Shown here in pieces: positions 9,144 through 17,283 of a stretch of 64,000 bases of DNA. How positions within the stretch are numbered: position 1 is the first letter of the stretch; the number at the start of each line of letters is the position of its first letter. This DNA comes from Geobacter sp. DSM 9736 (GTDB taxonomy: Bacteria; Desulfobacterota; Desulfuromonadia; Geobacterales; Geobacteraceae). The stretch is from assembly GCF_900187405.1 (NCBI RefSeq), contig NZ_LT896716.1, forward strand, positions 1,426,001-1,490,000. Reading direction: 5' to 3'. A model generated the notes under the pieces. The model made no database searches, was not told the origin of the DNA, and saw only the letters and a program-made list of their open reading frames with translations. The translations under genes and the position numbers were made by a program.

Positions 9144-10247
9144 TCAATGGTTTTTTTTTGTGACATGCATGAGATGAACTGCAGCAGCCTTGAACGACGC
9201 AAAGACGGCCGTTCCTTTCTCCAGGTGGAGGTCACCGAAGGACTGGCTCGTCACGTAGGCAACGAGGGGAAAGCCGCAATCGAGGCTAACCTTGTCGAAA
9301 ACGCCGGCGTGCGACGTCCCTCCGATAAAGGCGGGGATGACATTTCTGGCGCTGGTGCTTCCGTGGGTGTCGGTGGTTGTGATGGTGACGTGTTCCGGAC
9401 GGATGCAGAAAAGGGCGGTGTCTCCGGGGTCCGCGCTGCCGGGAAACTGGACTCTCTGCCCCCCCAGCTCTACGGTAAGCATTCCGCGGCCTGTCTCCAC
9501 GACGTCGCCTTCGAACATGTTTTCCATTCCGACAAATGTTGCGACGAACTGGTCAACGGGCCGGTTCATGATTTCGAAAGGAGTCCCCGTCTGGACAATC
9601 CTCCCATTGTTCATGACGACCATTCGGTCCGACAGACGGATGGCCTCCAACTGGTCATGGGTAGCAAGCACGGCCGACGTCGATGTCTTGGTCAGAATAT
9701 GCGCGAGATCCTCTGTGAGGGCCTGCCTGGTTGGAGGGTCCAGGGCTGAAAAAGGCTCGTCAAGGAAGATGATATCCGGGCGGATTGCGAAAGCCCGCGC
9801 CAGGCTTGTCCGCTGGGCCTCACCGCCGGAGAGCTTCCTGGCGGAGCGCTCAGCTAAATAGCTTATATCGAAAAGCTCCAGGGTCTCGGCGACCCGCGCC
9901 GCGATCTCTTTCCGCGAAAATTTGCGGATTTTCAGCCCCGCGGCCACATTGTCGAACACAGTCCCGTCGAACAAGAGCGGCTCCTGGAAAACCATCGCCA
10001 TCCGCCTACGGTATGCGAAGGTGGCGCGATCCGAAGATATCGCCTCACCGCGACATCGGATCTGTCCCGACGCCACCGGCAGAAGGCGCGCCAGGGCCAG
10101 CAGAAAGGTTGATTTCCCCGCGCCGTTGGGGCCGACAAGAGAAACCACCTCTTTATCTCCGAGAACAAAAGAGGGGACGCTAAGCACCCGAACACCCCCC
10201 CGGACCACCTCCAGCTCGCTGGCTTCAAGAAGATGGGGCGCCGTCAT
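9144..10247 (-). CDS. tupC: tungstate ABC transporter ATP-binding protein with TOBE domain
   Basis: A 367-residue ATPase. The nucleotide-binding domain has Walker A GPNGAGKST, the signature LSGGE, Walker B IIFLDEP and the switch His in LATHDQ. The last ~110 residues are a TOBE-like domain, which in this family binds the oxyanion and senses it on the cytoplasmic side. It overlaps the permease gene by four bases and ends 13 bases before moeA. The TupA-type binding protein upstream argues for tungstate over molybdate. An alternative name would be modC- or wtpC-like. Confidence 0.88.
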   Translation of the reverse strand: MTAPHLLEASELEVVRGGVRVLSVPSFVLGDKEVVSLVGPNGAGKSTFLLALARLLPVASGQIRCRGEAISSDRATFAYRRRMAMVFQEPLLFDGTVFDNVAAGLKIRKFSRKEIAARVAETLELFDISYLAERSARKLSGGEAQRTSLARAFAIRPDIIFLDEPFSALDPPTRQALTEDLAHILTKTSTSAVLATHDQLEAIRLSDRMVVMNNGRIVQTGTPFEIMNRPVDQFVATFVGMENMFEGDVVETGRGMLTVELGGQRVQFPGSADPGDTALFCIRPEHVTITTTDTHGSTSARNVIPAFIGGTSHAGVFDKVSLDCGFPLVAYVTSQSFGDLHLEKGTAVFASFKAAAVHLMHVTKKNH

Positions 10248-10942
10248 CTCGGCCTCTCCCTCTGCTGGATTTTCGTCAGGGCGTAATTTACCGAAAAGCA
10301 GAGCAGCAGCAGGATGATACTTAGCGCAATTGCGACGTCGAAATTTCCCCGGCCAGTCTCCATCACCGTTGCCGTAGTCAGTACTCGGGTGTATCCCTTG
10401 ATGTTACCACCCACCATGATGGATGCTCCCACCTCGGATATGACACCGCCGAATCCTGCCATCACCCCGGCGAGAAGGGGAAGTCGAGCCTCGCGCATGA
10501 GGATCAGTATCATCTGCACCCTGCTCGCGCCGAGAGCGAGAATCTGCAACTTCAGGTTTGCAGGGAGGTTCTGTATCGAAGCGATGGTGATGCCCGTTAC
10601 GATTGGAGTAGCGATGACTGCCTGCGCAATGACCATAGCAGCCGGGGTGTACAGCATGTCGAGAAATCCGAAGGGGCCGTTGCGCCAGAGGAAGATGGAG
10701 ACAAAAAGTCCCACCACCACGGGAGGAAGCCCCATCCCGGTGTTCACGAGGCTCACAAGGAGACGTTTTCCCGGAAAATCGGAAAGGGCGATGGTGGTGC
10801 CCGAAGTAAGTCCGAGAAGGAGGCTGATAAACGTTGCTGTCCCTGAGACCTTAAGTGAAAGCCACGCTATTCCCAGCACTTCCCGATCAAGGCTCCCGAT
10901 AAGAGAGAATGCCTTGGCGATCCCTTCTGCGATTATATCCAT
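10244..10942 (-). CDS. tupB: tungstate ABC transporter permease
   Basis: A 232-residue inner-membrane permease with about five to six hydrophobic helices. The cytoplasmic coupling loop reads LALGASRVQMILILMREARLP, a recognisable EAA loop, followed by GFGGVISEVGASIMVGGNI, typical of TupB/ModB-type permeases. It probably works as a homodimer with two TupC ATPases and receives tungstate from TupA. Its start codon overlaps the tupA stop by one base. Confidence 0.88.
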   Translation of the reverse strand: MDIIAEGIAKAFSLIGSLDREVLGIAWLSLKVSGTATFISLLLGLTSGTTIALSDFPGKRLLVSLVNTGMGLPPVVVGLFVSIFLWRNGPFGFLDMLYTPAAMVIAQAVIATPIVTGITIASIQNLPANLKLQILALGASRVQMILILMREARLPLLAGVMAGFGGVISEVGASIMVGGNIKGYTRVLTTATVMETGRGNFDVAIALSIILLLLCFSVNYALTKIQQRERPR

Positions 10943-11793
10943 TACAGTCCCAAAGACTCCGGTTTCTTACCCGCATCCGGGAAAAATAGAGGAGAGCCGA
11001 ATTTGGCGACGCCGTAGCTGCCTATAATTTTCTGAGCCTTGGCAGACACCATGAAATCTGCAAATGCCCGCGCACCTGGGCCGTTTACCGTAGACCATCT
11101 TGCCGGGTTCACTTCAATCACGTGGTAGACATTCAGAAGCTTGAAGTCTCCTTCCACAAGGATGTCGAGCCCCAACGTCTTCTTCAGGGACAGGTATGTA
11201 CCCCGGTCAGCCAGCGTGTAGCCCCTTTTCTCAGCAGCAACGTTCAGGGTCTGACCCATGCCGAGCCCCGTCTGCTGGTACCACCTTTGACCCTCCGGAT
11301 TTACTCCCGCGGATTTCCATAACCCTTTCTCTTTCGCATGAGTTCCGGAATTATCCCCACGGGAAAGAAAGAGTGATCCAGCGTCGGCGATCTTTTTCAT
11401 GGCTGCTGCAGCATCTTTCATTCCGCGTAACTTGGCAGGATCGGTTCCGGGGCCGACTACTATAAAATCATTATGCATGACAAGCCGCCGGTTGATGCCT
11501 GCTCCCCTTTCGATGAACTTCTTCTCGGCATCGGGTGAATGGACCAGCAGCACATCCGCCTCCCCCTTTTCCCCCATTGCCATTGCCTGTCCGGAGCCAA
11601 CCGCAATGGTCTTAACGAAATAGCCGGTCTCCTTCTCGAACAGAGGGAGGAGAACGTCAAGGAGCCCAGAGTCCTGCGTACTCGTAGTGGTGGCAAGAAT
11701 GACGTTCTTCGACGCAGCCTCGGCAGACCCGGCGGAAAACACCACCACAAGAAGAAATAAAGCTGATACCACTGTGTGTCTGAAAAATGTCAT
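10942..11793 (-). CDS. tupA: periplasmic tungstate-binding protein
   Basis: A 283-residue exported protein. Residues 1-26 form a signal peptide with a likely cleavage after AEA. The mature protein opens with ILATTTSTQDSGLLD, the hallmark of TupA tungstate-binding proteins, followed by VGSGQAMAMGEKGEADVLLVH. It is the first gene of the operon and lies behind a structured leader with a terminator. GGAGG precedes the ATG. Specificity for tungstate rather than molybdate is from family knowledge. Confidence 0.92.
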   Translation of the reverse strand: MTFFRHTVVSALFLLVVVFSAGSAEAASKNVILATTTSTQDSGLLDVLLPLFEKETGYFVKTIAVGSGQAMAMGEKGEADVLLVHSPDAEKKFIERGAGINRRLVMHNDFIVVGPGTDPAKLRGMKDAAAAMKKIADAGSLFLSRGDNSGTHAKEKGLWKSAGVNPEGQRWYQQTGLGMGQTLNVAAEKRGYTLADRGTYLSLKKTLGLDILVEGDFKLLNVYHVIEVNPARWSTVNGPGARAFADFMVSAKAQKIIGSYGVAKFGSPLFFPDAGKKPESLGL

Positions 11794-11856
11794 TTTCCCT
11801 CCTTAGCACCATTTGTTCTTTCAAGCTGGCAAGCCCGTCGATTCGGGTCAGAGATG

Positions 11857-11891
11857 AAAATAAAAAAGGACTTCTCCGAATGGAAAAGTCC
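11857..11891 (-). terminator. leader terminator in front of tupA (riboswitch expression platform)
   Basis: On the minus strand a ten-base-pair stem (GGACTTTTCC / GGAGAAGTCC, one G-U pair) with a four-base loop is followed by TTTTTTATTTT. It lies about 65 bases before the tupA start and just after the folded leader, so it is placed to stop transcription before the operon when the aptamer is in its OFF state. Confidence 0.85.
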
Positions 11892-11892
11892 C

Positions 11893-12030
11893 CTATGCCA
11901 ATACCCCTATGCGAGTACGGCCTGAAGGTCTCCTTTCCAGAAGGGAGGCGCCACCGTTTCCAGCGGCACCCGTTGGCCTGGCGTCATGAGGTATCCTTTT
12001 AGACGCTGCGGCTCGGAGAGTTCGATATTC
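11893..12030 (-). promoter_or_regulatory. probable Moco-type riboswitch aptamer upstream of tupABC-moe operon
   Basis: Read on the minus strand, the leader holds CTCCGAGCC, then an arm GCGTC...GACGC, then CCAGGCCAACGG. A ten-pair stem GGTGCCGCTG / CGGTGGCGCC follows, capped by a GAAA tetraloop, and then a further small hairpin. From memory, a GNRA-capped arm, the CGAGCC and AGGCCAACGGGUGCC strings and a position before molybdate/tungstate genes match the molybdenum cofactor riboswitch (MOCO_RNA motif). A terminator follows directly. Whether it senses Moco or the tungsten form cannot be told here. Confidence 0.75.
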
Positions 12031-12068
12031 AGTTGCTGGCGTGCAAGAGCGGTTGTAGCAGAAAAGCT

Positions 12069-12097
12069 CTAATAGCAAAACCATGTATACATATCAA
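12069..12097 (-). promoter_or_regulatory. candidate sigma-70 promoter of the tungstate/Moco operon
   Basis: On the minus strand TTGATA (-35, 12092-12097) and TATTAG (-10, 12069-12074) are separated by 17 bases. The start would be near 12062, giving a leader of about 270 nt that carries the aptamer and terminator. The spacer contains the perfect palindrome ATGTATACAT (12083-12092), a possible operator. Confidence 0.55.
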
Positions 12098-12155
12098 CCT
12101 GTCCTGAAAAGCGCTGTTGTTGCAGAATCGGACTATTGGCAACAGGTCGAAGTCA

Positions 12156-12183
12156 AAGAAAAAAGCCCCTGATTTCAGAGGCT
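12156..12183 (-). terminator. terminator of the tmRNA gene
   Basis: On the minus strand, 32 bases after the CCA end of the tmRNA, AGCCTCTG / CAGGGGCT form an eight-pair stem with loop AAAT, followed by TTTTTTCTTT. Confidence 0.85.
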
Positions 12184-12214
12184 CTTCTCACGCCGGTAAA
12201 GCCGGCATTTAATT

Positions 12215-12800
12215 TGGTGGAGGTGGCGGGACAGTGATCCTGGGGTTTCCCCAAGGGCTGGACTATCTTTTCATCTCATTGAGATGCCGGGCGCTCTAGC
12301 TGGTCATTAAGAGGACTAGACCTCTCCAGTAGTCTCTGCACCTTCCAAGACTGCAGTCTTGGCTCGGCTCAGGGTTGCCATGCCGTAATTACGGTTTAGG
12401 GTTCCCTGAATTCACCCGGTTTTCACCTGCGGATCGCTCCGCAGGGCGACCATTTCGTTAATCGAACCCGCGTCCGAAAGTCATACGCAGAAGGCGTCTA
12501 CATGCTTGTTTCGGTTTTTAAGGTTTAGCGGACTTCGTCTCCACCGAACAGGATACTCGGACCGCGATCCTGCTTCATTTCACCTTCCCGCCGCAGGCAT
12601 TCGGGTCGGCTATCTCACGTAAATGACGTCCACTCCGGGCCCATGAGAAGAACTCGGGTGGACGGTAGCAGGTTATTAAGCTGCTACAGCGTAGTCATAA
12701 TTGTCGGCATTTATAGCCGTGGAGGATTTTTAACGAGGCCAACCCCCATCCCCGGCATGCAACCTTTGCTTCCTACCCCCGTCGAAACCTTTACACCCCC
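12215..12800 (-). ncRNA. ssrA: tmRNA (ssrA) gene interrupted by a group I intron
   Basis: Transfer-messenger RNA rescues stalled ribosomes by acting first as alanyl-tRNA and then as a short message. The 5' end reads GGGGGTGTAAAGGTTTCGAC and pairs over seven bases with the 3' end CACCTCC before ACCA. The tag frame at 12708-12679 encodes ADNYDYAVAA and is followed by two TAA stops. The T-arm is split: exon 1 is 12461-12800 (340 nt), ending GCGGGTTCGAT, and exon 2 is 12215-12231 (17 nt), starting TCCCGCC. Joined, they give a normal T-loop and a 357-nt RNA. Its partner SmpB is encoded just upstream on the same strand (13088-13543). The gene has its own terminator at 12156-12183. Confidence 0.93.
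12232..12460 (-). mobile_element. 229-nt group I intron in the tmRNA T-loop
   Basis: The insert separates GGGTTCGAT from TCCCGCC. Core elements, 5' to 3' on the minus strand: P1 with the 5' exon CGAT pairing to GTCG and a U-G wobble at the splice site; a P2 hairpin CCTGCGGA-GCGA-TCCGCAGG; P4 from TCAGGG with CCCTGA; a P5 hairpin CCGTAATTACGG; a P6 hairpin CCAAGACTGCAGTCTTGG; the R segment GGTGCAGAGACTA and S segment AAGATAGTCC forming P7; a P9 hairpin TGGGGAAACCCCA; and a terminal G. There is no open reading frame, so no homing endonuclease. Self-splicing is inferred from the structure. Confidence 0.9.
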
Positions 12801-12820
12801 TTTTGTGAAACGCCACTTTT

Positions 12821-13083
12821 GGCCGATTTCAGCGTAAGCTTCGTCGTTCGTTGTGCGGCGTAGCTTCCGCTACGCCTCCGCCTCACTCCTCACCTTCCAC
12901 TGACCTCGACTCAAAAATTGTCGTTTCTTTAACCCTGCTTTGTTTGGCCGATCTAAGCGTCAGGCTCGTCGTTCATTGTGCGGCGTAGCTTCCGCTACGC
13001 CTCCGCCTCACTCCTCACCTTCCTTGACCTCGACTCAAACTTGTCGTTTCCTAGTCCTGTCTTGTTTTGGCCGATCTCAAACC
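12821..13083. repeat. tandem ~124-bp intergenic repeat between ssrA and smpB
   Basis: The string GGCCGAT recurs at 12821, 12946 and 13069 (periods 125 and 123). The two full units share a long nearly identical core containing GGCGTAGC-TTCC-GCTACGCC, a perfect eight-pair hairpin, then TCCGCCTCACTCCTCACCTT and GACCTCGACTC. The third copy is only a ~15-base stub. Short frames that cross it (for example 12940-13203) are artefacts of the repeat. Confidence 0.85.
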
Positions 13084-13087
13084 TGCT

Positions 13088-13543
13088 TTATCTATTCCTC
13101 TCCTTCATCGCCTGCGCTACGTCTCGTTTCATATCCTTCTTTTTCATGTCCTCGCGCTTGTCGTAGAGTTTCTTGCCTTTTGCCAGCCCGAGCTCAGCTT
13201 TGACCATGCCATTCTTGAAGTATAGTCGAAGGGGGATGAGCGTGTATCCCTGCTCTCTGATCTTTCCAAAGAGCTTGGCGATCTCCTTTTTATGAAGAAG
13301 GAGTTTCCTCATCCGGTCCGGATCATGGTTTTCACGGTTTCCGAAGTCGTAAGGAGAGATGTGCAGATTATTAAGAAACGCCTCACCACTCTTCACCTGT
13401 GCAAAGGCGTCATTAAGGTTTGCCTTTCCCTGGCGAAGTGATTTTACCTCCGTTCCTGTCAGCACCATCCCCGCTTCGAATTTCTCCTCGATGAAGTACT
13501 CGTGGAAGGCCTTCTTGTTGTTGCAGATCAGCTTTTCTCCCAT
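13088..13543 (-). CDS. smpB: tmRNA-binding protein SmpB
   Basis: A 151-residue protein that binds the tRNA-like domain of tmRNA and delivers it to stalled ribosomes. Family features are [32 protein letters not shown], the HISPY segment and the basic C-terminal tail ([16 protein letters not shown]...). I start at the ATG at 13543, which gives the usual N-terminus; an in-frame start 14 codons upstream is possible. It lies on the same strand as ssrA and about 290 bases upstream of it, separated by the tandem repeats. Confidence 0.95.
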   Translation of the reverse strand: MGEKLICNNKKAFHEYFIEEKFEAGMVLTGTEVKSLRQGKANLNDAFAQVKSGEAFLNNLHISPYDFGNRENHDPDRMRKLLLHKKEIAKLFGKIREQGYTLIPLRLYFKNGMVKAELGLAKGKKLYDKREDMKKKDMKRDVAQAMKERNR

Positions 13544-13604
13544 GTTTCGATCATAACAGATACCTTTCGGGAAGGGAAGAGGCAAGCCGGTTTGTTCCGA
13601 CAGA

Positions 13605-14849
13605 TCAGATCGTCACATGGCGTCCCGCGATGAAGACCTCCTCGATGCCGCTCTCCTCGATGACTGCATCCATCACTTCATCGCCGTCAGGCAACGTCTT
13701 CGGCCGCACAACTATAAAATCCGCCCGCTTTCCGACATCGAGGGAACCTGCCTCTCCGAGGTGAAGGATCTCTGCGGCATTGCAGGTGACCATTTCGAGA
13801 AGCTCTCGCGGGGTAAAGAGACCGGGATGCTGGCTGCGCAAAAAACGCATCTCGTCCCAGAGGGAAAGCGAGTCGTTGCTGGCCAGGGAATCAGTGCCGA
13901 GGGCGAGCAGAATGCCCGTTTTCTTGAAATTCCGTACCGGGGCAGTCCCCACCACGAGCCGGTCGTTACTGCGAGGGCAGAGGACCACCGGCACGCAGCG
14001 CTCCCGAAGAAGTTCCGCATCGGCAGCCGACACGTGCACGCAATGCACGGCAACAGTATCCTTGTCGAGGACACCTATGTCATCCAGGAAGCGGACCGGC
14101 GTCGTATGCCGGGGACGGGGAAGGTACGCCTCCCAGTGGACGAGGGGGTAAAGCTCCTCGGCAATGCGGCCGGACGTATCATGCAGGAATGCCGATTCCT
14201 CACGGGACTCGGCTACATGAATCATGACAGGGAGAGAGTGCCGGGCAGCAAAGAGCTTGAGGTCCCGGAGGTAATCCGGAGCCACGGTGTGGGGAGCATG
14301 CGGGGAGATGCCTGGAGATATACTGTTGGAAAAACGGAATGCAATAGCTTCTTCCAGGCCGCGAAGCTGTTGCAGGTTCTGGACAGGGTCCTGTCCCAGC
14401 GCTTCGAAAAACAGGCGCCCGAAAAAAGGAGCCGTCTCGTAATGGGGAAGAAGCCGCCGGTCACTCATGATATCACCAACGGCTGTCGTCCCGGCTTCCA
14501 GGGAGATGCGAAAGCCCTCACGGAGGGATAGTTCGAGCTCTTGCTGTGTGAGGGCCCGCTTTATTTTTATGACCTGGACTACCCAATCGACGTAGGTGCG
14601 GGGGGAGTAATCGATTCCCTTCCGTATCTTCCATGCAGGAAAATGTGTAAGCTCAAGGTGAGTATGAGCGTTGACCAGCCCCGGCATGATAACGCAGCCC
14701 GGAAATTCGTGAATGGTAGCGGTATGCTGGCTTCGCAGCTCGGCAAGCGTACCCGTACCCACGACTCTCCCCTCTGACACCAGAAGAGCGTTACTTTTCT
14801 CCGGTGCGCCGGTCATGGTGAGCATGCGTGACGCTGCGAAGATCTCCAT
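13605..14849 (-). CDS. metal-dependent amidohydrolase, probable aminofutalosine-type deaminase
   Basis: A 414-residue cytosolic enzyme of the TrzA/ATZ-like amidohydrolase family, which removes amino groups from purine-type rings. Metal ligands are visible in [22 protein letters not shown] and LGTDSLAS, and the C-terminus has the usual [16 protein letters not shown] segment. Geobacter-like bacteria make menaquinone by the futalosine route, where such an enzyme deaminates aminofutalosine. The alternative is an S-adenosylhomocysteine or methylthioadenosine deaminase. No mqn genes are nearby, so the substrate is unproven. It lies between panD and smpB on the same strand. Confidence 0.8.
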   Translation of the reverse strand: MEIFAASRMLTMTGAPEKSNALLVSEGRVVGTGTLAELRSQHTATIHEFPGCVIMPGLVNAHTHLELTHFPAWKIRKGIDYSPRTYVDWVVQVIKIKRALTQQELELSLREGFRISLEAGTTAVGDIMSDRRLLPHYETAPFFGRLFFEALGQDPVQNLQQLRGLEEAIAFRFSNSISPGISPHAPHTVAPDYLRDLKLFAARHSLPVMIHVAESREESAFLHDTSGRIAEELYPLVHWEAYLPRPRHTTPVRFLDDIGVLDKDTVAVHCVHVSAADAELLRERCVPVVLCPRSNDRLVVGTAPVRNFKKTGILLALGTDSLASNDSLSLWDEMRFLRSQHPGLFTPRELLEMVTCNAAEILHLGEAGSLDVGKRADFIVVRPKTLPDGDEVMDAVIEESGIEEVFIAGRHVTI

Positions 14850-14933
14850 GATAAGGTGTCCTTCCTAAACGGGAAGTGCACGGTCTGTGATATACAGTAG
14901 CGCGCAACCGGCGATTCGCAAGTAGTGCGGTCG

Positions 14934-15332
14934 TTACCAGACCACCTTTTTGAGGGTTCCCTGGCCCGGCTCTTCTTTTCTTGTGGGGAGCATTCTGTTC
15001 TTGTCGTCCACGAACACAAGCTTCGGCTCATGGCGAAGAGCCTCTTCATTGTTCATGTTGACGAAGCTGGCAATGATGACTAGATCACGTGGTGCGACCA
15101 TACGCGCAGCAGCACCATTGATGCAGATGACTCCCGATCCCCGCTCCCCCTCGATGGCATAGGTTTCGAAACGATTCCCATTATCCACATCCCAGATGCA
15201 TACAGCCTCGTAAGGAATGATGTCTGCCGCCTCCATAAGGTCCTTGTCGATGGTGATGCTCCCCTCGTAATGAAGATCTGCACCGGTCACCGTGGCACGG
15301 TGTATCTTGCTCTTCAGCATTTTTCTGTCCAT
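14934..15332 (-). CDS. panD: aspartate 1-decarboxylase (pyruvoyl enzyme) precursor
   Basis: A 132-residue proenzyme that makes beta-alanine from aspartate for pantothenate synthesis. The self-cleavage site is the Gly-Ser in LHYEGSIT, where Ser becomes the pyruvoyl group. SKIHRATVT and NGAAARMV are family signatures. GAGAGGAG lies at good distance from the ATG at 15332; a start four codons later (MLKSK) is the alternative. It follows panC by three bases, as the third gene of panBCD. Confidence 0.95.
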   Translation of the reverse strand: MDRKMLKSKIHRATVTGADLHYEGSITIDKDLMEAADIIPYEAVCIWDVDNGNRFETYAIEGERGSGVICINGAAARMVAPRDLVIIASFVNMNNEEALRHEPKLVFVDDKNRMLPTRKEEPGQGTLKKVVW

Positions 15333-15335
15333 TTC

Positions 15336-16184
15336 TCACTCCTCTCCCAATATGGTATTGTCGATCAGTCTCGTTGTTCCTATTCGAACTGCCAGAGCCA
15401 GAAGCGTCCCGGCACCGGCAGTCAGCACCTCATCCAGTGTATGCTTGTCGCAAAACTCGGCATAATCGACAACAGCCGAGGAAACCTTTGAAATTTCCGC
15501 CAGCGCCGTCTCACGCAACGCAGCCACCCGAAGTTCGCCGGACATGTATGATGTCCGGACCGCGTCCAGAGCCCTCTTCAGGCAGAGGGCCTCCTGTCGC
15601 TGGACCGGGGAAAGATAGGCATTGCGGGAGCTCATGGCCAGACCGTCCTCCTCCCGAACAATGGGCATTCCGAGAATCTCGATTCCCATGTTCAGGTCCT
15701 CCACCATGCGACGGATCACGGCCAGTTGCTGGAAATCCTTTTCTCCGAATAGTGCTATATGGGGCATGACAATATTGAACAGTTTGCAGACTACTGTCGT
15801 CACCCCACGGAAGTGACCCGGACGGCTTGCCCCGCACAGAGGGAGTGTGAGGCGCTCAACATCCACGTACGTCTCGTAACCCCGGGGATACATTGCAGAC
15901 GCTTTGGGAGCAAAAATAATATCGACGCCGGAAGCCTCGGCAATGCTCTTGTCCCGCTCCATGTCCCGTGGATACGCGTCGAAATCTTCTCCTGCTCCGA
16001 ACTGGGTCGGATTCACGAAGATGCTGGTCACCACTATGTCCGATAGCCTGCGTGCCTCGCGCATGAGGGAGGCATGTCCCTGATGTAGGTACCCCATGGT
16101 GGGAACGAAGGAAATCCTTCTACCTTCACTACGAGCGGCGTTTGAAAACGCCTGCATTTCCTGTATCGATTCGATGATCCGCAT
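15336..16184 (-). CDS. panC: pantothenate synthetase
   Basis: A 282-residue ligase joining pantoate and beta-alanine with ATP, via a pantoyl-adenylate. Signatures are [14 protein letters not shown] (nucleotide-binding HxGH), [30 protein letters not shown] and [13 protein letters not shown]. It has the typical length and lies one base after panB and three bases before panD. Confidence 0.96.
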   Translation of the reverse strand: MRIIESIQEMQAFSNAARSEGRRISFVPTMGYLHQGHASLMREARRLSDIVVTSIFVNPTQFGAGEDFDAYPRDMERDKSIAEASGVDIIFAPKASAMYPRGYETYVDVERLTLPLCGASRPGHFRGVTTVVCKLFNIVMPHIALFGEKDFQQLAVIRRMVEDLNMGIEILGMPIVREEDGLAMSSRNAYLSPVQRQEALCLKRALDAVRTSYMSGELRVAALRETALAEISKVSSAVVDYAEFCDKHTLDEVLTAGAGTLLALAVRIGTTRLIDNTILGEE

Positions 16185-16185
16185 G

Positions 16186-16989
16186 TCAGCTGAATGAGTG
16201 CCCTTCTGTTGGGAACTCCCCCTCCTTTACCTCCCGTATGTACTGCTGCACCGCGTCCGTCATAAGTGTCCGCGCATCCCCATACCGCTTGACGAATTTT
16301 GGTGAATATTTCTCGCAGAGGCCCAGAATATCGTGAATGACGAGGACCTGGCCATCACAGCAGGGGCCCGCGCCGATGCCGATGGTGGGGATGTCTATTT
16401 CCGCAGTTATCCTTTCGGCCAGAGCACGAGGAATCCCTTCCAGGACGACAGCAAAAGCCCCCGCCTCGGCAACAGCGTGGGCATCCTTTACCAACTGTTC
16501 GGCCTGCTCGTCCCTCTTCCCCTGCACCCGGTATCCACCCATTCTGTGAATTGACTGCGGGGTAAGGCCAATGTGGGCCATAACGGGAATATCCATGTCG
16601 ACGATGGCCCGAATGGTGGCTGCTATGTTCCCCCCCCCTTCAAGCTTCACCGCAGCAGCTCCCCCCTCCTTTATCAGACGGCCGGCATTCAGGCGCGCCT
16701 CAGCAACCTCCACCTGGTACGAAAGAAAGGGCATGTCCGCCACTACCAGCGCTTTCGGTTGGGCACGAACAACTGCACGGGTATGGTAGATCATTTCATC
16801 CATTGTAACGGGCAAGGTCGTTTCGTACCCGGAGAAGACAACCCCCACCGAATCTCCGACAAGCAGCATGTCGATGCCGCAGCCATCGATAATTCGGGCA
16901 GTGGGGTAGTCATAACAGGTAAGAACGGTGATCTTCTGCCCCTCCGCCTTCATCTTCTGGAAGTCCTGAATTGTCCGTTGCTTTCTCAC
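16186..16989 (-). CDS. panB: 3-methyl-2-oxobutanoate hydroxymethyltransferase
   Basis: A 267-residue enzyme that adds a hydroxymethyl group from methylene-tetrahydrofolate to 2-oxoisovalerate, the first committed step to pantoate. Signatures are [33 protein letters not shown] and [15 protein letters not shown] start at the GTG at 16989, with TGGAG eight bases upstream. The frame runs on to 17211, but that part is a leader with a terminator and does not resemble PanB. Confidence 0.93.
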   Translation of the reverse strand: MRKQRTIQDFQKMKAEGQKITVLTCYDYPTARIIDGCGIDMLLVGDSVGVVFSGYETTLPVTMDEMIYHTRAVVRAQPKALVVADMPFLSYQVEVAEARLNAGRLIKEGGAAAVKLEGGGNIAATIRAIVDMDIPVMAHIGLTPQSIHRMGGYRVQGKRDEQAEQLVKDAHAVAEAGAFAVVLEGIPRALAERITAEIDIPTIGIGAGPCCDGQVLVIHDILGLCEKYSPKFVKRYGDARTLMTDAVQQYIREVKEGEFPTEGHSFS

Positions 16990-17001
16990 AAGTAACTCCA
17001 C

Positions 17002-17030
17002 AAAAAAAGCGCCTCGGAATCGAAGGCGCT
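17002..17030 (-). terminator. terminator-like hairpin just before panB
   Basis: On the minus strand AGCGCCT / AGGCGCT form a seven-pair stem followed by six or seven T, ending only 12 bases before the panB start codon. Because a promoter candidate lies 170 bases upstream, this may be an attenuator of the pan operon rather than the end of another gene. Confidence 0.65.
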
Positions 17031-17171
17031 TGTGCATACGAAAGAGGTAATCCTCTCCTGCATGTTCGGCTATTGCCTCCGTCCCGGTCCTTGATGAATC
17101 CTGGCGGTATTGCGATAAATGCGGATTGCTGAGGGCTCCACTGGAGTAGCGGGCCGATCCGCAGGGGTAGC

Positions 17172-17200
17172 ATGTATCAGATAATAATAAAGAAGTCCAA
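17172..17200 (-). promoter_or_regulatory. panB: candidate promoter of the panBCD leader
   Basis: On the minus strand TTGGAC (17195-17200) and ATACAT (17172-17177) are 17 bases apart; TGATAC with a 15-base spacer overlaps it. It lies just after the MCP terminator. The resulting leader of roughly 170 nt ends in the terminator at 17002-17030. Confidence 0.4.
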
Positions 17201-17223
17201 CTTTTTTTCAATCCGGTGCATCA

Positions 17224-17254
17224 GAAAAAGAAAAGCCGGCTTGTCGCCGGCTTT
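17224..17254 (-). terminator. terminator after the MCP-like gene
   Basis: On the minus strand AAAGCCGGC / GCCGGCTTT form a nine-pair stem with loop GACAA, followed by TCTTTTTC. It lies 30 bases after the MCP stop codon. Confidence 0.85.
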
Positions 17255-17283
17255 CAGGAGGGGTACATGCAGCAGTCTGGGCA

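Noticed and set aside
12821-13083. CRISPR array
   Set aside because: Units of ~124 bases with no spacer structure; a tandem duplication fits better. No CRISPR-like repeats were seen elsewhere.
12940-13203. Short open frames between ssrA and smpB
   Set aside because: They cross the tandem repeats and overlap smpB; no family features.
16990-17211. N-terminal extension of PanB
   Set aside because: It would cross a terminator and a promoter candidate and does not resemble PanB, while a well-spaced ribosome site precedes the GTG at 16989.
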